Source: an uncultured Desulfovibrio sp. (GTDB lineage Bacteria; Desulfobacterota; Desulfovibrionia; Desulfovibrionales; Desulfovibrionaceae). Taken from it: a stretch of 64,000 bases of DNA. Shown here in pieces: positions 16,033 to 24,837 of this stretch. The notes under the pieces were generated by a model. That model saw only the letters and a program-made list of their open reading frames with translations, searched no databases and was not told the DNA's origin. Position 1 is the stretch's first letter. Every line of letters starts with the position of its first letter. The translations under genes and the position numbers were made by a program. Location: the NCBI RefSeq assembly GCF_910584445.1, contig NZ_CAJUBO010000007.1, forward strand, positions 19,043-83,042. Direction: 5' to 3'.

Positions 16033-16843
16033 GGGGCTGAATATCCGCTGCAATGTGGGGCCGCTGGAAATCCTGAGGAGTCCGCGTATCGAGCTTGTGT
16101 CGCGCCGCCGCGCCGTGGTCAGTCGCGCGCGGATCGTCATCCCCGATCCCGAAGGGGTGGCCCGCGCCGCTCTGGCCCTTGGACAGCAGGTTACGCTGCG
16201 CTTTGGCTATCGGGGCGAGGCCAACTTTTGGCAGGAATGGGAAGGCAGCGTGGCGGAAATCGGGCAGCCCGGCGCGGATGCCGAGGCTGCGGACGCCATT
16301 ACCGTGCAGGCCGTGGGACTGGAGAAGGCGCTGACCACAACTCTCGTCAAGGATTCCTTTTATGGAGAGCCTGCCGCCGCCGTGGCCAGAAGACTCCTGT
16401 CCGCCACCGGCCTCCCTGTGGGAGCGGTGGAAATTCCGGGCGATGTGCTGCCATACCAGGTCTTTTCCAACGTGCCTGTGGCGCGGGCCATCAAGCAACT
16501 TGCCAATACGCTGACCCGTGCCTTTGGGTACGACATGAGCCGCCATGCGCTCTGGCTCGGCGCATCCGGCCTGACGTGGAGCGCCGGGGACGAACCGGGC
16601 GCGGCTTATGCCATCACGACATGCGAAAATCTCATCGCCAATACGCCGCCGGAGACGTCGGACGGCGTCGGCGTGGTCACAAGCGTCTTGCTCCCCGGGC
16701 TTACCCACAGCCGGCTGGTGCATATCACCGACACGCGGCGCGGGTTGAATATCACGGCCCGCGCCCTTGACGTCGTTCACTCTCTGGCCGAAGGCGGCAA
16801 TACGACCATTGTTACCTACGGCAAGGATGCAGGGTGGGCATGA
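16025..16843 (+). CDS. Baseplate hub protein, P2 gpD / Mu gpP-like (late control D family)
   Basis: The 272-residue product has the layout of the gpD/gp27-like hub family: an N-terminal region (SPRIELVSRRRAVVSRARIV) and the ANTLTRAFGYDMSRHALWLG and GDVLPYQVF segments. It would form the trimeric hub beneath the tube. The start is a TTG at 16025 that overlaps the stop of the preceding gene, with GGTGGAG just upstream; no ATG is available nearby. Confidence 0.82.
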   Translation: MIEGLNIRCNVGPLEILRSPRIELVSRRRAVVSRARIVIPDPEGVARAALALGQQVTLRFGYRGEANFWQEWEGSVAEIGQPGADAEAADAITVQAVGLEKALTTTLVKDSFYGEPAAAVARRLLSATGLPVGAVEIPGDVLPYQVFSNVPVARAIKQLANTLTRAFGYDMSRHALWLGASGLTWSAGDEPGAAYAITTCENLIANTPPETSDGVGVVTSVLLPGLTHSRLVHITDTRRGLNITARALDVVHSLAEGGNTTIVTYGKDAGWA

Positions 16844-16883
16844 TCTTTTCTGCCGCACGAAGGCGTGACCGAGGGGATGTGAC

Positions 16884-17651
16884 ATGGATGAACGGGAAGG
16901 CAAACGAGATTTTATCGGTCTCATCCGCAAACTGGTGGAACTGGCCATGCCTGATCTGCGCTCGTACTACCGCATGACGCGCAAGGCCAAAATCGTGGGC
17001 GTCTACGCCTCTGACGGCCAGTATTTTGCCGACGTGCAGCCCTTGCGATGTGATGAGAGCGTGGACGACTCGGAGCCTGTCGTGCCGCGTGTGGCGCTCC
17101 CGGTGCTATGGGGAGGGCCGGATCGTGGTCTGGTCTGCCCGCCGACAGTGGGTACGCTGTGCGATTTGAGCTTCTATGACGGCGATCCCAACTATCCGTT
17201 CATCTCCAACATCCGCTATGGCCTCGGCCAGAACGCGCCGAAGGCCGAGTTGAACGAGCTTGTCATCCAGCTTCAGCCGGGGGTGGAGATGCGCATCGAC
17301 AAGGAAAAACAGCTTGTCACGCTCACCCCGGAAAACATCAGCGCCGAAGCCGGCAAGAACTGGACGATCAAGGCCGGGGACAACGCCGTCGTCCAGGCGG
17401 GAAAAGACGCCACCATTGAGGCCGGGGGAACGCTGACCCTTCGCGCCCCCGAAATCGTCAAGGAAGGCAACGAAACCGCACGGGGAACCGGCGGAGGTTT
17501 GGGCACGGTTCATGAACGGGATCACCGGGAGCATGAAGGGAGTTACAGCTTACGCGGTTCCGCCAACATTACCGGGGATGTCGTCATTGCCGGGAACCTT
17601 CGCGTCAGTGGGGATAGCTTCGCGGGAAGCCGAAGTGGGGGGCGTATTTAG
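16884..17651 (+). CDS. Baseplate assembly / spike protein, P2 gpV / Mu gp45-like
   Basis: The 255-residue product has an OB-fold-like N-terminal domain (AKIVGVYASDGQYFADVQPL and YPFISNIRYG) followed by a beta-helix region of short repeats: MRIDKEKQLVTLTPENIS, NWTIKAGDNAVVQAG, DATIEAGGTLTLRAPE. This is the architecture of gpV-type membrane-piercing spikes. A His-rich HERDHREHE segment near residue 215 could hold a metal at the tip. Its 3' end overlaps the antisense cargo gene by about 100 bases. Confidence 0.87.
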   Translation: MDEREGKRDFIGLIRKLVELAMPDLRSYYRMTRKAKIVGVYASDGQYFADVQPLRCDESVDDSEPVVPRVALPVLWGGPDRGLVCPPTVGTLCDLSFYDGDPNYPFISNIRYGLGQNAPKAELNELVIQLQPGVEMRIDKEKQLVTLTPENISAEAGKNWTIKAGDNAVVQAGKDATIEAGGTLTLRAPEIVKEGNETARGTGGGLGTVHERDHREHEGSYSLRGSANITGDVVIAGNLRVSGDSFAGSRSGGRI

Positions 17652-17915
17652 AGAAGAGGCAAAAGCATAAAAAATGCTAGCACCAACCCCGATAGCCGCA
17701 CCTTTGGCTATTACTTTTATTCCTTCACTTTTGGCTACTGATTCGCGTTCAATGGCATGGGCTTCCGCATCAGCAACCGCAAGAGCCGCATCCCCATAAA
17801 AAATTTTTCTTTCCCCTTTTTTCGTGGTGGTTGTTGTCCCTTCATGGCTTATGGTTTTTTCCGAAAAATTTTCAATGCAACATTGATGTGGAATGTGCTC
17901 TTCTAACTCATTCAT
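17550..17915 (-). CDS. Phage cargo (moron): small membrane protein of unknown function
   Basis: The gene is antisense to the tail operon and AT-rich between 17652 and 17915. The ATG at 17913-17915 has a strong AAGGAGG site five bases upstream. The 121-residue product has a Cys pair and Thr/Lys-rich stretch near the N-terminus (EGTTTTTKKGERK), a helical segment (GDAALAVADAEAHAIERES), and one predicted membrane segment around residues 76-92 (GAAIGVGASIFYAFASSL). The last ~34 codons read the reverse complement of the spike gene, so the frame was extended by overprinting or insertion. No family recognised. Confidence 0.65.
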   Translation of the reverse strand: MNELEEHIPHQCCIENFSEKTISHEGTTTTTKKGERKIFYGDAALAVADAEAHAIERESVAKSEGIKVIAKGAAIGVGASIFYAFASSLNTPPTSASREAIPTDAKVPGNDDIPGNVGGTA

Positions 17916-17943
17916 ATTTCCCCTCCTTTTTCCTTGCATAGAA

Positions 17944-17969
17944 CGCCCCCTTTCCGGGCGCATATTTTT
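17944..17969 (+). terminator. Terminator-like hairpin upstream of the gp46-like gene
   Basis: Short arms CGCCC (17944-17948) and GGGCG (17956-17960) are followed by ATATTTTT. The surroundings (CTTGCA ... GAACGC ... CTTTCCGGGCGC) match the terminator at 12265. If active it would separate the spike gene from the following baseplate genes. Confidence 0.45.
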
Positions 17970-17990
17970 CCAGCAGATTATCCTGTTCCC

Positions 17991-18467
17991 ATGAATTCTA
18001 GCACCTCCGACTTTTGGGGACAAGACATTGCCCTGAACGCGCAGGGACAAGCCAAAGTGGCTGCCAACGGCGAGCTGGTTTTGACCGAGGGGATTGATAC
18101 CGGCGTGCAGGATATCGTGCTGCGCATCTTCACCCGTCTTGGCGGCTTGTTTTACGACACTGAATTCGGCTCGCTCGTCCATGATTGGATTGCGGAGGAC
18201 TCCACCGCCGCATCCAGAGCCGCCCTTGAGGCGGAGATCATCATGCGTGTGGAGCTGGACCCGCGTGTGGTTGTCGGCTCGGTGCGTTGTACGGTGACGC
18301 ATTGGGACGAGACGAGCGTCACGGCGCGAGTCTTCTGGCGCTTCATTACCGAGGACTCACCCCTCAATCTCGTCCTTCAGATCAATAAAAAGACGATGGA
18401 AATGGTGATCCAGGATGTCCAGCCAAGAACCGACAGCTTTGCCGCGACTTTCAAAAACGATAGATGA
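17991..18467 (+). CDS. Baseplate wedge protein, GPW/gp25 (Mu gp46-like)
   Basis: The 158-residue product has the GPW/gp25 pattern: an N-terminal region preceding QDIVLRIFTRLGGLFYDTEFGS and then RVELDPRVVVGSVRCTV. This wedge protein starts sheath assembly on the baseplate. The ATG at 17991 fits the family length; no good ribosome site precedes it, so translation may depend on the AT-rich leader. It overlaps the next gene by 53 bases. Confidence 0.85.
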   Translation: MNSSTSDFWGQDIALNAQGQAKVAANGELVLTEGIDTGVQDIVLRIFTRLGGLFYDTEFGSLVHDWIAEDSTAASRAALEAEIIMRVELDPRVVVGSVRCTVTHWDETSVTARVFWRFITEDSPLNLVLQINKKTMEMVIQDVQPRTDSFAATFKNDR

Positions 18468-19602
18468 TGTCCGGGCCTCCATCTTCGCCCATGTGGAGGA
18501 GGTGCAGGACATTTTTGCCGCCAAAGGCTGGCTGCCTGGCCGCCTCAATCTCAACAGGGGCGTGGTGCGCGGGCTGCTGGAACTCTACTGCTGGGGCTAC
18601 TGGCAAATCTACGCGCTCTTGCAGCGCCTGATGCGACAGGCCGTTCCGGCCACTGCCTCCGGCGACTGGCTTGATACCCACGCCGCAAGCGTCAATCTTT
18701 CCCGCCGCCCGGCCACCAAGGCCAAGGGCAATGTGCGCTTTCTGCGCGCGCCGTCATCCTCCCTTGCGGGCAATGTCGCCATCCCGGCCCGGCGCATTGT
18801 CCGCACTCTCCCGGACGGCATCGGCCAGGTGTACCGCTACAGCACAGTGGCCGATGCCGTCCTGCCCGCCGAAGCCGCCTATGTGGACGTGCCGGTGGAG
18901 GCGGAGGACTACGGCGCGGCGGCCAACGCCTCCACGGGCCAGATTTGCGAGCTGGTGACGCCGGTGGAGGGCATATCCGGCATCAGCAACGAGGCCGACT
19001 GGCTGACAAGCGAGGGAGCGGACGAAGAGACGGACGCCCAGCTTCAGGAGCGCTACGCCCTTGCGTGGGCGGCCAACAACGGCTGCACCAAGCACGCCTA
19101 CAAGTCCTGGGCCTTGTCCGTGCCGGGCGTGACCAGCGTCAGCATCCTTGATCAGCACCCGCGCGGCCAGGGCACGGTGGACGTTGTGGTGCGCGGCGCG
19201 GACGTGCTGCCCACCGAGGCGCTGCTGGAGAAAGTCCGCGCCGCCATCGCGCCCAACGTGCCCATCAATGACGACTGGCTGGTCAAGGGGCCGGAACCTG
19301 TACCTTGCGCCATCGCCGGAGAGATTGAGTACACCAGCGGCGATCCCGCCGCCATTGTGGCGCAGGCCGAGGCCCGTATCCGCGCCCTGTTCGCGGAGAC
19401 AAGCCCGCTCTCCGACGTGGCCGCCCTGCAAATCGGGCAAGACCTCACGCTTGACCTTTTGACGCATACCGTCCTTGCCGTGCCGGGCGTCAAGCGCGTG
19501 GTCTGGACAAGCCCGGCACAGGCAGTCATCAGCGTTCCGGCGGACGGCGTGGCGCGGCTGGAAAGCCTCTCTCTCACGACCCGCATGGCCGAGGAGATAT
19601 AG
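18415..19602 (+). CDS. Baseplate J-like protein (Mu gp47)
   Basis: The 395-residue product shows the baseplate J pattern: the N-terminal DVRASIFAHVEEV..., LNLSRRPATKAKGNVRF, and the central NEADWLTSEGADEETDAQLQERY followed by NNGCTKHAYKSWALSVPGV. These are the defining parts of the gpJ family that build the outer wedge with gp46 and gpI. The ATG lies within the end of the gp46-like gene. It ends two bases before the next start. Confidence 0.9.
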   Translation: MSSQEPTALPRLSKTIDDVRASIFAHVEEVQDIFAAKGWLPGRLNLNRGVVRGLLELYCWGYWQIYALLQRLMRQAVPATASGDWLDTHAASVNLSRRPATKAKGNVRFLRAPSSSLAGNVAIPARRIVRTLPDGIGQVYRYSTVADAVLPAEAAYVDVPVEAEDYGAAANASTGQICELVTPVEGISGISNEADWLTSEGADEETDAQLQERYALAWAANNGCTKHAYKSWALSVPGVTSVSILDQHPRGQGTVDVVVRGADVLPTEALLEKVRAAIAPNVPINDDWLVKGPEPVPCAIAGEIEYTSGDPAAIVAQAEARIRALFAETSPLSDVAALQIGQDLTLDLLTHTVLAVPGVKRVVWTSPAQAVISVPADGVARLESLSLTTRMAEEI

Positions 19603-19604
19603 GC

Positions 19605-21107
19605 ATGTCCTCCGAGTTCTGGCGCTATTTCCATGACATCTTGCGCTGGCCCCTTATCCACAATCCGGGGCCGCTCTCGGCGCTGGTCAGGGGGCAGGCG
19701 GCAAGCCTGGACGAGACGCGGGACGACATTCTGTATTTCCGCCAGCAGTGGTTCCCGGAGCATTGCGAGGACGCGCTGATTCCGGGCTTCGGCACAAGCC
19801 GGGGGTTGACCCGCCACCCGCGCGAGAGCGCGGAGCAGTTCCGCGCCCGCGTGGTCAACGCTTGGCGCTGGCACCTGCTGGGCGGCAAGGTTCGGGGGCT
19901 GCCGGAAATCCTCAAGTTCTACGGCTTTGAAGTCCTGGCCGTTGAGAACATGCGCCAGTTTGCGCCTACCCGCTGGGCGGAGTTCATGGTGCGCCTCAAG
20001 ACGCCGGAAAGCGACATCGGGCAGGCCGAGCAGGTAGCGGACATCAAGACACTGATCTGGCTGGTCAATGAGTACAAGCCCGCCCGCTCCTATTTCTTCC
20101 GGCTCTACAATGACAGCTATGACCGGCGGCCCATCACGCTTTCCATCGGCCCCAGGCTCGGCAGCGGCTGGCTGTCCTACTGGTCTGGCGTGACCATGCC
20201 GGATGCCGGAGATTCCGGGACGATCATCAGCTTCGGCCTGCGCTCGCGCTACCAGGGTGAGCAAGTGCTGACCAGTCCTGGCCGGGTGGCGTTGTCCGCC
20301 GTGCTGGCCGGACGCGGCATGCGCCGCCTCAATGCCTTTCTGCTCGGCAAGTCGCGTCTGTCGGATACCTTTACCCGCCGCCACAGTTTCGTCATCGGCG
20401 AAATAATCAGTTTGCAGAATGCCGAGCGGGTTTTCGCGCCGCATGGCTGGTCTGGCCCGTGGGAAGGCCCGTGGGTGGAGTCCAGCGGCTGGACGCGGAT
20501 CATCCCCGCGTGGCGGCTGCGCGTCCTGGGTTTTGCCCGCTCGCAACTGGTTCCCGGCCACCGCCAAAATGGCGTCCTTGGTTCTCTCAATGGCCGTCTT
20601 GGCGCTGTGCGCCGGGCGGTGGCGGTGGACGATTCCCCGATCCTTGGCGACTTCCGCCTGTCCCTGCATGGCCCGTTGCGCCGCGTCATTCCGCTGCTGG
20701 AGTACCGGCGGGCGCTCCTGGGCTTCTCCTGCCCCCAGACCGGCCTTTGCGGCCCGCATGGCGGCTTGTCGGCCTGCTTCTGCCTGCGGGGCGAGCGTCT
20801 GGACGAAAACGGCTGGCAAGGCCCGTGGAGCGGCCCCTGGACGGCCTACCCTCTCCATACGGGGTTTTCCGCCACGCACGGGGCGCAGGCAGCCCGGATT
20901 GCGCCCGTATCGGGCCGGGGCGGACAGGTGGCCGCGCTTGCCGCGCAGGCCGAGCGTCTCAAGCCGGAGGATACGGACACGGCGGGCCAGGAATTTTTGA
21001 CGCTCCACGGCACGACCTTGCGCCATCAATCCTGGTCTGGGCCGTGGGGCAACCGCAAATGGTGGGATTACACCGGACAGGCAACAATTCAACCTTTGGA
21101 GGAGTAG
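19605..21107 (+). CDS. Tail protein I-like (Mu gp48) with a repeated C-terminal GPW region
   Basis: The N-terminal ~200 of 500 residues match tail protein I (FRQQWFPEHCEDALIPGFG, RARVVNAWRWHLLGGKV), which connects wedge and fibres. The remaining 300 residues are unusual for the family. They contain at least three W-x-GPW units (GWSGPWEGPW, GWQGPWSGPW, SWSGPWGNRKW) spaced through beta-rich sequence, like repeated fibre-attachment modules. GAGG precedes the ATG. Confidence 0.82.
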   Translation: MSSEFWRYFHDILRWPLIHNPGPLSALVRGQAASLDETRDDILYFRQQWFPEHCEDALIPGFGTSRGLTRHPRESAEQFRARVVNAWRWHLLGGKVRGLPEILKFYGFEVLAVENMRQFAPTRWAEFMVRLKTPESDIGQAEQVADIKTLIWLVNEYKPARSYFFRLYNDSYDRRPITLSIGPRLGSGWLSYWSGVTMPDAGDSGTIISFGLRSRYQGEQVLTSPGRVALSAVLAGRGMRRLNAFLLGKSRLSDTFTRRHSFVIGEIISLQNAERVFAPHGWSGPWEGPWVESSGWTRIIPAWRLRVLGFARSQLVPGHRQNGVLGSLNGRLGAVRRAVAVDDSPILGDFRLSLHGPLRRVIPLLEYRRALLGFSCPQTGLCGPHGGLSACFCLRGERLDENGWQGPWSGPWTAYPLHTGFSATHGAQAARIAPVSGRGGQVAALAAQAERLKPEDTDTAGQEFLTLHGTTLRHQSWSGPWGNRKWWDYTGQATIQPLEE

Positions 21108-21110
21108 GCA

Positions 21111-21641
21111 ATGCTTTCCACAATCACCAACACGGGCCGGGCGGCGATGGCCCGCGCCATCGCCGAGCGGCCCCTGCATCTGGCCTGGGGCATCGGCAAC
21201 CCGGCATGGGACACCATGCAGCGAGAGGATTTGCCGTCTCTGGTGGACGCGGAGGCACTCCACGCCGAAATCGGGCGGCGCAAGCCGTCCGTGGTGCGCT
21301 ACTGCATCCCGGACGATGAGGGCAGCATTGTCATACCCGTCTCCGAAAACGAGGCCGAGGGCACGCTGGAAAAGGCTCGCTACAGTTTCAGCGACACGCC
21401 CACGCCGTATCTCTACATCCGGGCCGATTACGACTTCGAGGACGCCAGCAACGCGGTCATCCGCGAAATCGGGCTGTTTGTGGACAGCAAGCCGCTGGAC
21501 TCCTGCCCGGCGGGGCAGCTTTATTTCACGCCCGATGAACTTGCGGACACGGGCATGATGTTCTGCGCCCAGATTCTGGCCCGGCCCATCAACCGCACTG
21601 TCTCCATGCGCCAGAGCGTGGAGTTCGTGCAGCCCATTTAG
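21111..21641 (+). CDS. Tail fibre-associated protein
   Basis: The 176-residue product lies between tail protein I and the large DUF4815 protein. Its start, STITNTGRAAMARAIAERPLHLAWGIG, and the segment RADYDFEDASNAVIREIGLFVDSKP are typical of small fibre or collar proteins of Mu-like prophages in which a strand-rich domain reports the unit's position on the baseplate. Exact role unknown. GGAGGAG precedes the ATG. Confidence 0.65.
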   Translation: MLSTITNTGRAAMARAIAERPLHLAWGIGNPAWDTMQREDLPSLVDAEALHAEIGRRKPSVVRYCIPDDEGSIVIPVSENEAEGTLEKARYSFSDTPTPYLYIRADYDFEDASNAVIREIGLFVDSKPLDSCPAGQLYFTPDELADTGMMFCAQILARPINRTVSMRQSVEFVQPI

Positions 21642-21650
21642 GGGGGCATC

Positions 21651-23603
21651 ATGGCGCGGAACATCGAAAACTACTACCAGACCTTTGACCCCGCGAAGCT
21701 CTTTGAGCGGATACTCTACCGTGACGGTTATGTCCTTCAGGGACGGGAACTGAATGACGCGCAGGAAATGGCCGCCCACCGGCTGAAACAGATAGCGGAC
21801 GCCATCCTTGCCGATGGCGACATCATCCGGGATGCGCAGATCACCGTCAATGAAAAGACCGGCGAAGTCCAGGCGCAGTCCGGCGCGGTCTATCTGAACG
21901 GCGCGGTGCGCGGCGTGGCCCCGGCCACCTTTACCATCCCGACGACCGGCACCATTGCCGTGGGCATTCGGATGCGTGAAACGGTTGTCAGCGAGATGGA
22001 TGACCCCAGCCTGCGCAACCCGGCCCAGGGAGTGGACGGAGAAGGAGAACCCGGAGCCTGGCGGCTCAAGGTGGAAACCTTCTGGAGCTATGACGGCGAC
22101 GGGACGACCGGCGATTTCTTCCCCGTCCATGTGGTGGATAACGGCGTGGTGCGGGCAAAGGAACAGCCCCCGGCCCTGGACAGTTTCAACGCCCTGCTGG
22201 CCCGCTATGACCGTGACAGCACGGGCGGCGGCTCCTACATCGCCTCCGGCATGATCGTGCAACGGGCCGAGGATGGAGCCACCCAGATTTACACAGTCTC
22301 TGAAGGCCGTTGCCGGGTCAACGGCGTGGGTGTCGAGCTGCCCACCAGCCGCCGCCTGGCCTATGCCGCCACGCCGGACTTGCGCCGTATCGACACCGAA
22401 GTCCATGCGGCCCAGGGCGGCCCCTCGGAGCGCGTCCTTGTGGCGCATGGCCCCATCCACAGCGTGGAATCCCTGCGCGTGTCCATCGAAAAGACCGTGG
22501 AACTGGTGCATGGTTCCTATACCGGCTGCTCCGACACCCTGCCGGATACGTCTGTGCGATCCGTTGAAAAGGTCTGGCAGGGGGACACCATCTATGAAGC
22601 CGGGACGGATTACGTCAAAAATGGCGACAAAATCGACTGGGCACCGGGAGGGGCCGAACCCGCGCCCGGTTCCACCTATCACGCCACCATCCGGGCCATC
22701 GTGGCCCAGACGCCCGGCAACCTGGACGCGGACGGCTTTGACGTGGCGAACGCCGTTCCGGGGTCTGACATCCTCGTGACCTACCAGCAGGCGCTGCCGC
22801 GTCTTGATCGTCTGTGCATCACGGCGGACGGCGTATTCACCTGGCTTCAGGGCATTGCGGCGGAAACCAGCCCCAAAGCGCCGCCCGTGCCGGACACCAT
22901 GCTGGCGCTGGCCACGGTGGCCCAGACCTGGCGCCCGGAGCGCCCGGTGACGTCTGACGGCGTCCGGGTCGTGCCGTTCAGCGACATCAAGGCGCTCAAT
23001 CGGCGAGTGGACTATCTGGCGCAGGAGGTGGCCCGGCAGCGTCTGGAAGCCGATGTGACCACACGGGAGAACGGGGCGCGCGTGGGCCTTTTCGTCGATC
23101 CCCTTTTGAACGATGACATGCGCGATCAGGGTATCGAGCAGACGGCGGCCATCATTGACGGGGAATTGACCCTGCCCATTGCGGCTACGGCCTTCATGCT
23201 CTCTGCGGATGTGCAGCAGCCGATCGCGCGATCTTTTACCCCCAAGGTCTGCCTTGCCCAGACCCTCCGCACCGGGGACATGCGGGTCAATCCGTACAGC
23301 GCGTTTGACCCCATGCCCGCCCGCGTGACGCTCAAGCCTGCGGTTGATCGCTGGACGGAGACCCAAACGCAGTGGACGAGCGCGGAGACGCGCTATTTCA
23401 ACCGCACGCGGGACGGCTACTACCACGTTGTGGTGGGCAGGGAATATTCCACCAGCAACGAGCTGCTGGCCCAGACTTCGGAGGATTTGGAATATCTGCG
23501 GCCCATTGAGGTGTCGTTCAGGATTGAAGGCTTCGGCCCCGGAGAGGAATTGCGGCAGGTAACATTTGACGGCATCCCCGTGGAAGCGCGGGCACTGGCA
23601 TAA
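21651..23603 (+). CDS. Large tail protein, DUF4815 family
   Basis: The 650-residue product begins RNIENYYQTFDPAKLFERILYRDGYVLQGRELNDAQ, a clear match in style to DUF4815 phage tail proteins, which follow tail protein I in many contractile phages. The N-terminal helix probably docks on the baseplate; the remaining beta-rich repeats form the fibre shaft. GGGGGG precedes the ATG at a short distance. It ends ten bases before the next gene. Confidence 0.82.
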   Translation: MARNIENYYQTFDPAKLFERILYRDGYVLQGRELNDAQEMAAHRLKQIADAILADGDIIRDAQITVNEKTGEVQAQSGAVYLNGAVRGVAPATFTIPTTGTIAVGIRMRETVVSEMDDPSLRNPAQGVDGEGEPGAWRLKVETFWSYDGDGTTGDFFPVHVVDNGVVRAKEQPPALDSFNALLARYDRDSTGGGSYIASGMIVQRAEDGATQIYTVSEGRCRVNGVGVELPTSRRLAYAATPDLRRIDTEVHAAQGGPSERVLVAHGPIHSVESLRVSIEKTVELVHGSYTGCSDTLPDTSVRSVEKVWQGDTIYEAGTDYVKNGDKIDWAPGGAEPAPGSTYHATIRAIVAQTPGNLDADGFDVANAVPGSDILVTYQQALPRLDRLCITADGVFTWLQGIAAETSPKAPPVPDTMLALATVAQTWRPERPVTSDGVRVVPFSDIKALNRRVDYLAQEVARQRLEADVTTRENGARVGLFVDPLLNDDMRDQGIEQTAAIIDGELTLPIAATAFMLSADVQQPIARSFTPKVCLAQTLRTGDMRVNPYSAFDPMPARVTLKPAVDRWTETQTQWTSAETRYFNRTRDGYYHVVVGREYSTSNELLAQTSEDLEYLRPIEVSFRIEGFGPGEELRQVTFDGIPVEARALA

Positions 23604-23613
23604 GGAGATATGT

Positions 23614-24825
23614 ATGACGCTTGTTGCCGATGAACAGGGCGTGATCGAAGGCAAGTTCACGATACCCGAAAATGTGCCCGCCGGAGCCAAGACCGTGGAT
23701 TTCGCCGGTGGAGAAGTCAACGGCTCGCGCGGCAGCGCCGTCTTTGTGGGCCAGGGAACGCTCAATATCCAGACATGGCGGCAGGTCAACAGCATTACCA
23801 CCGTCTGGGTCGATCCGCTCGCCCAGACCTTTGCGCTGGAGGCGGATACGCAGGTCTGCGGCGTGGACTTGTGGTTCACGGCCTCCGGCGGGGATGCCAG
23901 GGTGCAGATCCGCGAAGTCAGCAACGGCTTCCCCACCGGCGTTGTCCTGGCGGAAAAGCATGTGGCGGCCGGCCAGATGGTCATTACCGGCGGCGGCCAC
24001 ACCCGTATCCTCTTTGACGCGCCGGTGCAGCTTTCGGCCAATACGGAATATGCCCTGGTCATCATGTGCGATGACGGGCAGACCTCCCTTGCCGTGGCCG
24101 AAATCGGCAAGTTCGACACGCTGGCCCAGACGTGGGTGGTTTCGCAGCCCTATACCGTGGGCGTTCTGCTGTCCTCCAGCAACGCTTCGACATGGACGCC
24201 CCATCAGGACAGAGACCTCGCGTTCCGCCTGCTCAGGGCCGAGTTCACGGCAGCGCCGCAACAGGTGGATTTGGGTGCTGCCGTTGCCACGGATACGGCT
24301 ACGGACATGCTCCTGTTCAGCCTGGCGGACATCCCCACGGCCAGGAGCCGTATTGAGTACGAGCTGGCCCTGCCGGACGAGAGCAAGGTAACAGTGGCCG
24401 AGGGGCAGGCCGTGCGCCTGGCGAACGGCGTTTCCGGGCAGATCGGCGTCAAGGCCACGCTTTCGGGAGACACGGCCTCAAGCCCTGTGCTGTATCCCGG
24501 TACGATGCTGGTCTGCGGCGAGGTGGCCCAGAGCGCCGACTACTATACGCGCTCCATCCCCGCAGACAATGCCGTCAAAGCCATCCTCATTTATGACGCG
24601 ATCATCCCGACCGGGGCGACGGTTACGCCGGAACTGCGCGTGGATTCCGGCGAGTGGCAGGCCATGACGCAGCAGAGCGCGGTCAATCAGGGGGATGGCC
24701 TTGTGGAGTATCATTTCGGGCTGGACTTGTCCGACGCCGATCTGGTCAAGGCGCGGTTGACGCTCACCGGCACCGGCACGGCGCGGCCCCGCGTCCGGAA
24801 TATCAGGCTCATGGCCCTGGCATAA
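23614..24825 (+). CDS. Beta-rich tail fibre protein
   Basis: The ATG at 23614 with AAGGAG upstream gives 403 residues; in-frame codons upstream lie inside the previous gene. The product is beta-rich and contains a jelly-roll-like segment (DPLAQTFALEADTQVCGVDLWF ... ANTEYALVIMCDDGQTS) seen in carbohydrate-binding or fibre proteins. It probably forms part of the host-recognition apparatus with its neighbours. No specific ligand can be inferred. Confidence 0.7.
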   Translation: MTLVADEQGVIEGKFTIPENVPAGAKTVDFAGGEVNGSRGSAVFVGQGTLNIQTWRQVNSITTVWVDPLAQTFALEADTQVCGVDLWFTASGGDARVQIREVSNGFPTGVVLAEKHVAAGQMVITGGGHTRILFDAPVQLSANTEYALVIMCDDGQTSLAVAEIGKFDTLAQTWVVSQPYTVGVLLSSSNASTWTPHQDRDLAFRLLRAEFTAAPQQVDLGAAVATDTATDMLLFSLADIPTARSRIEYELALPDESKVTVAEGQAVRLANGVSGQIGVKATLSGDTASSPVLYPGTMLVCGEVAQSADYYTRSIPADNAVKAILIYDAIIPTGATVTPELRVDSGEWQAMTQQSAVNQGDGLVEYHFGLDLSDADLVKARLTLTGTGTARPRVRNIRLMALA

Positions 24826-24837
24826 GGAGACAGCAGT

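Noticed and set aside
19152..24119. Very long minus-strand open frame (1655 codons) opposite the baseplate and fibre genes
   Set aside because: It is a shadow of GC-rich plus-strand genes: it spans several well-identified phage genes, has no ribosome site and no recognisable domain.
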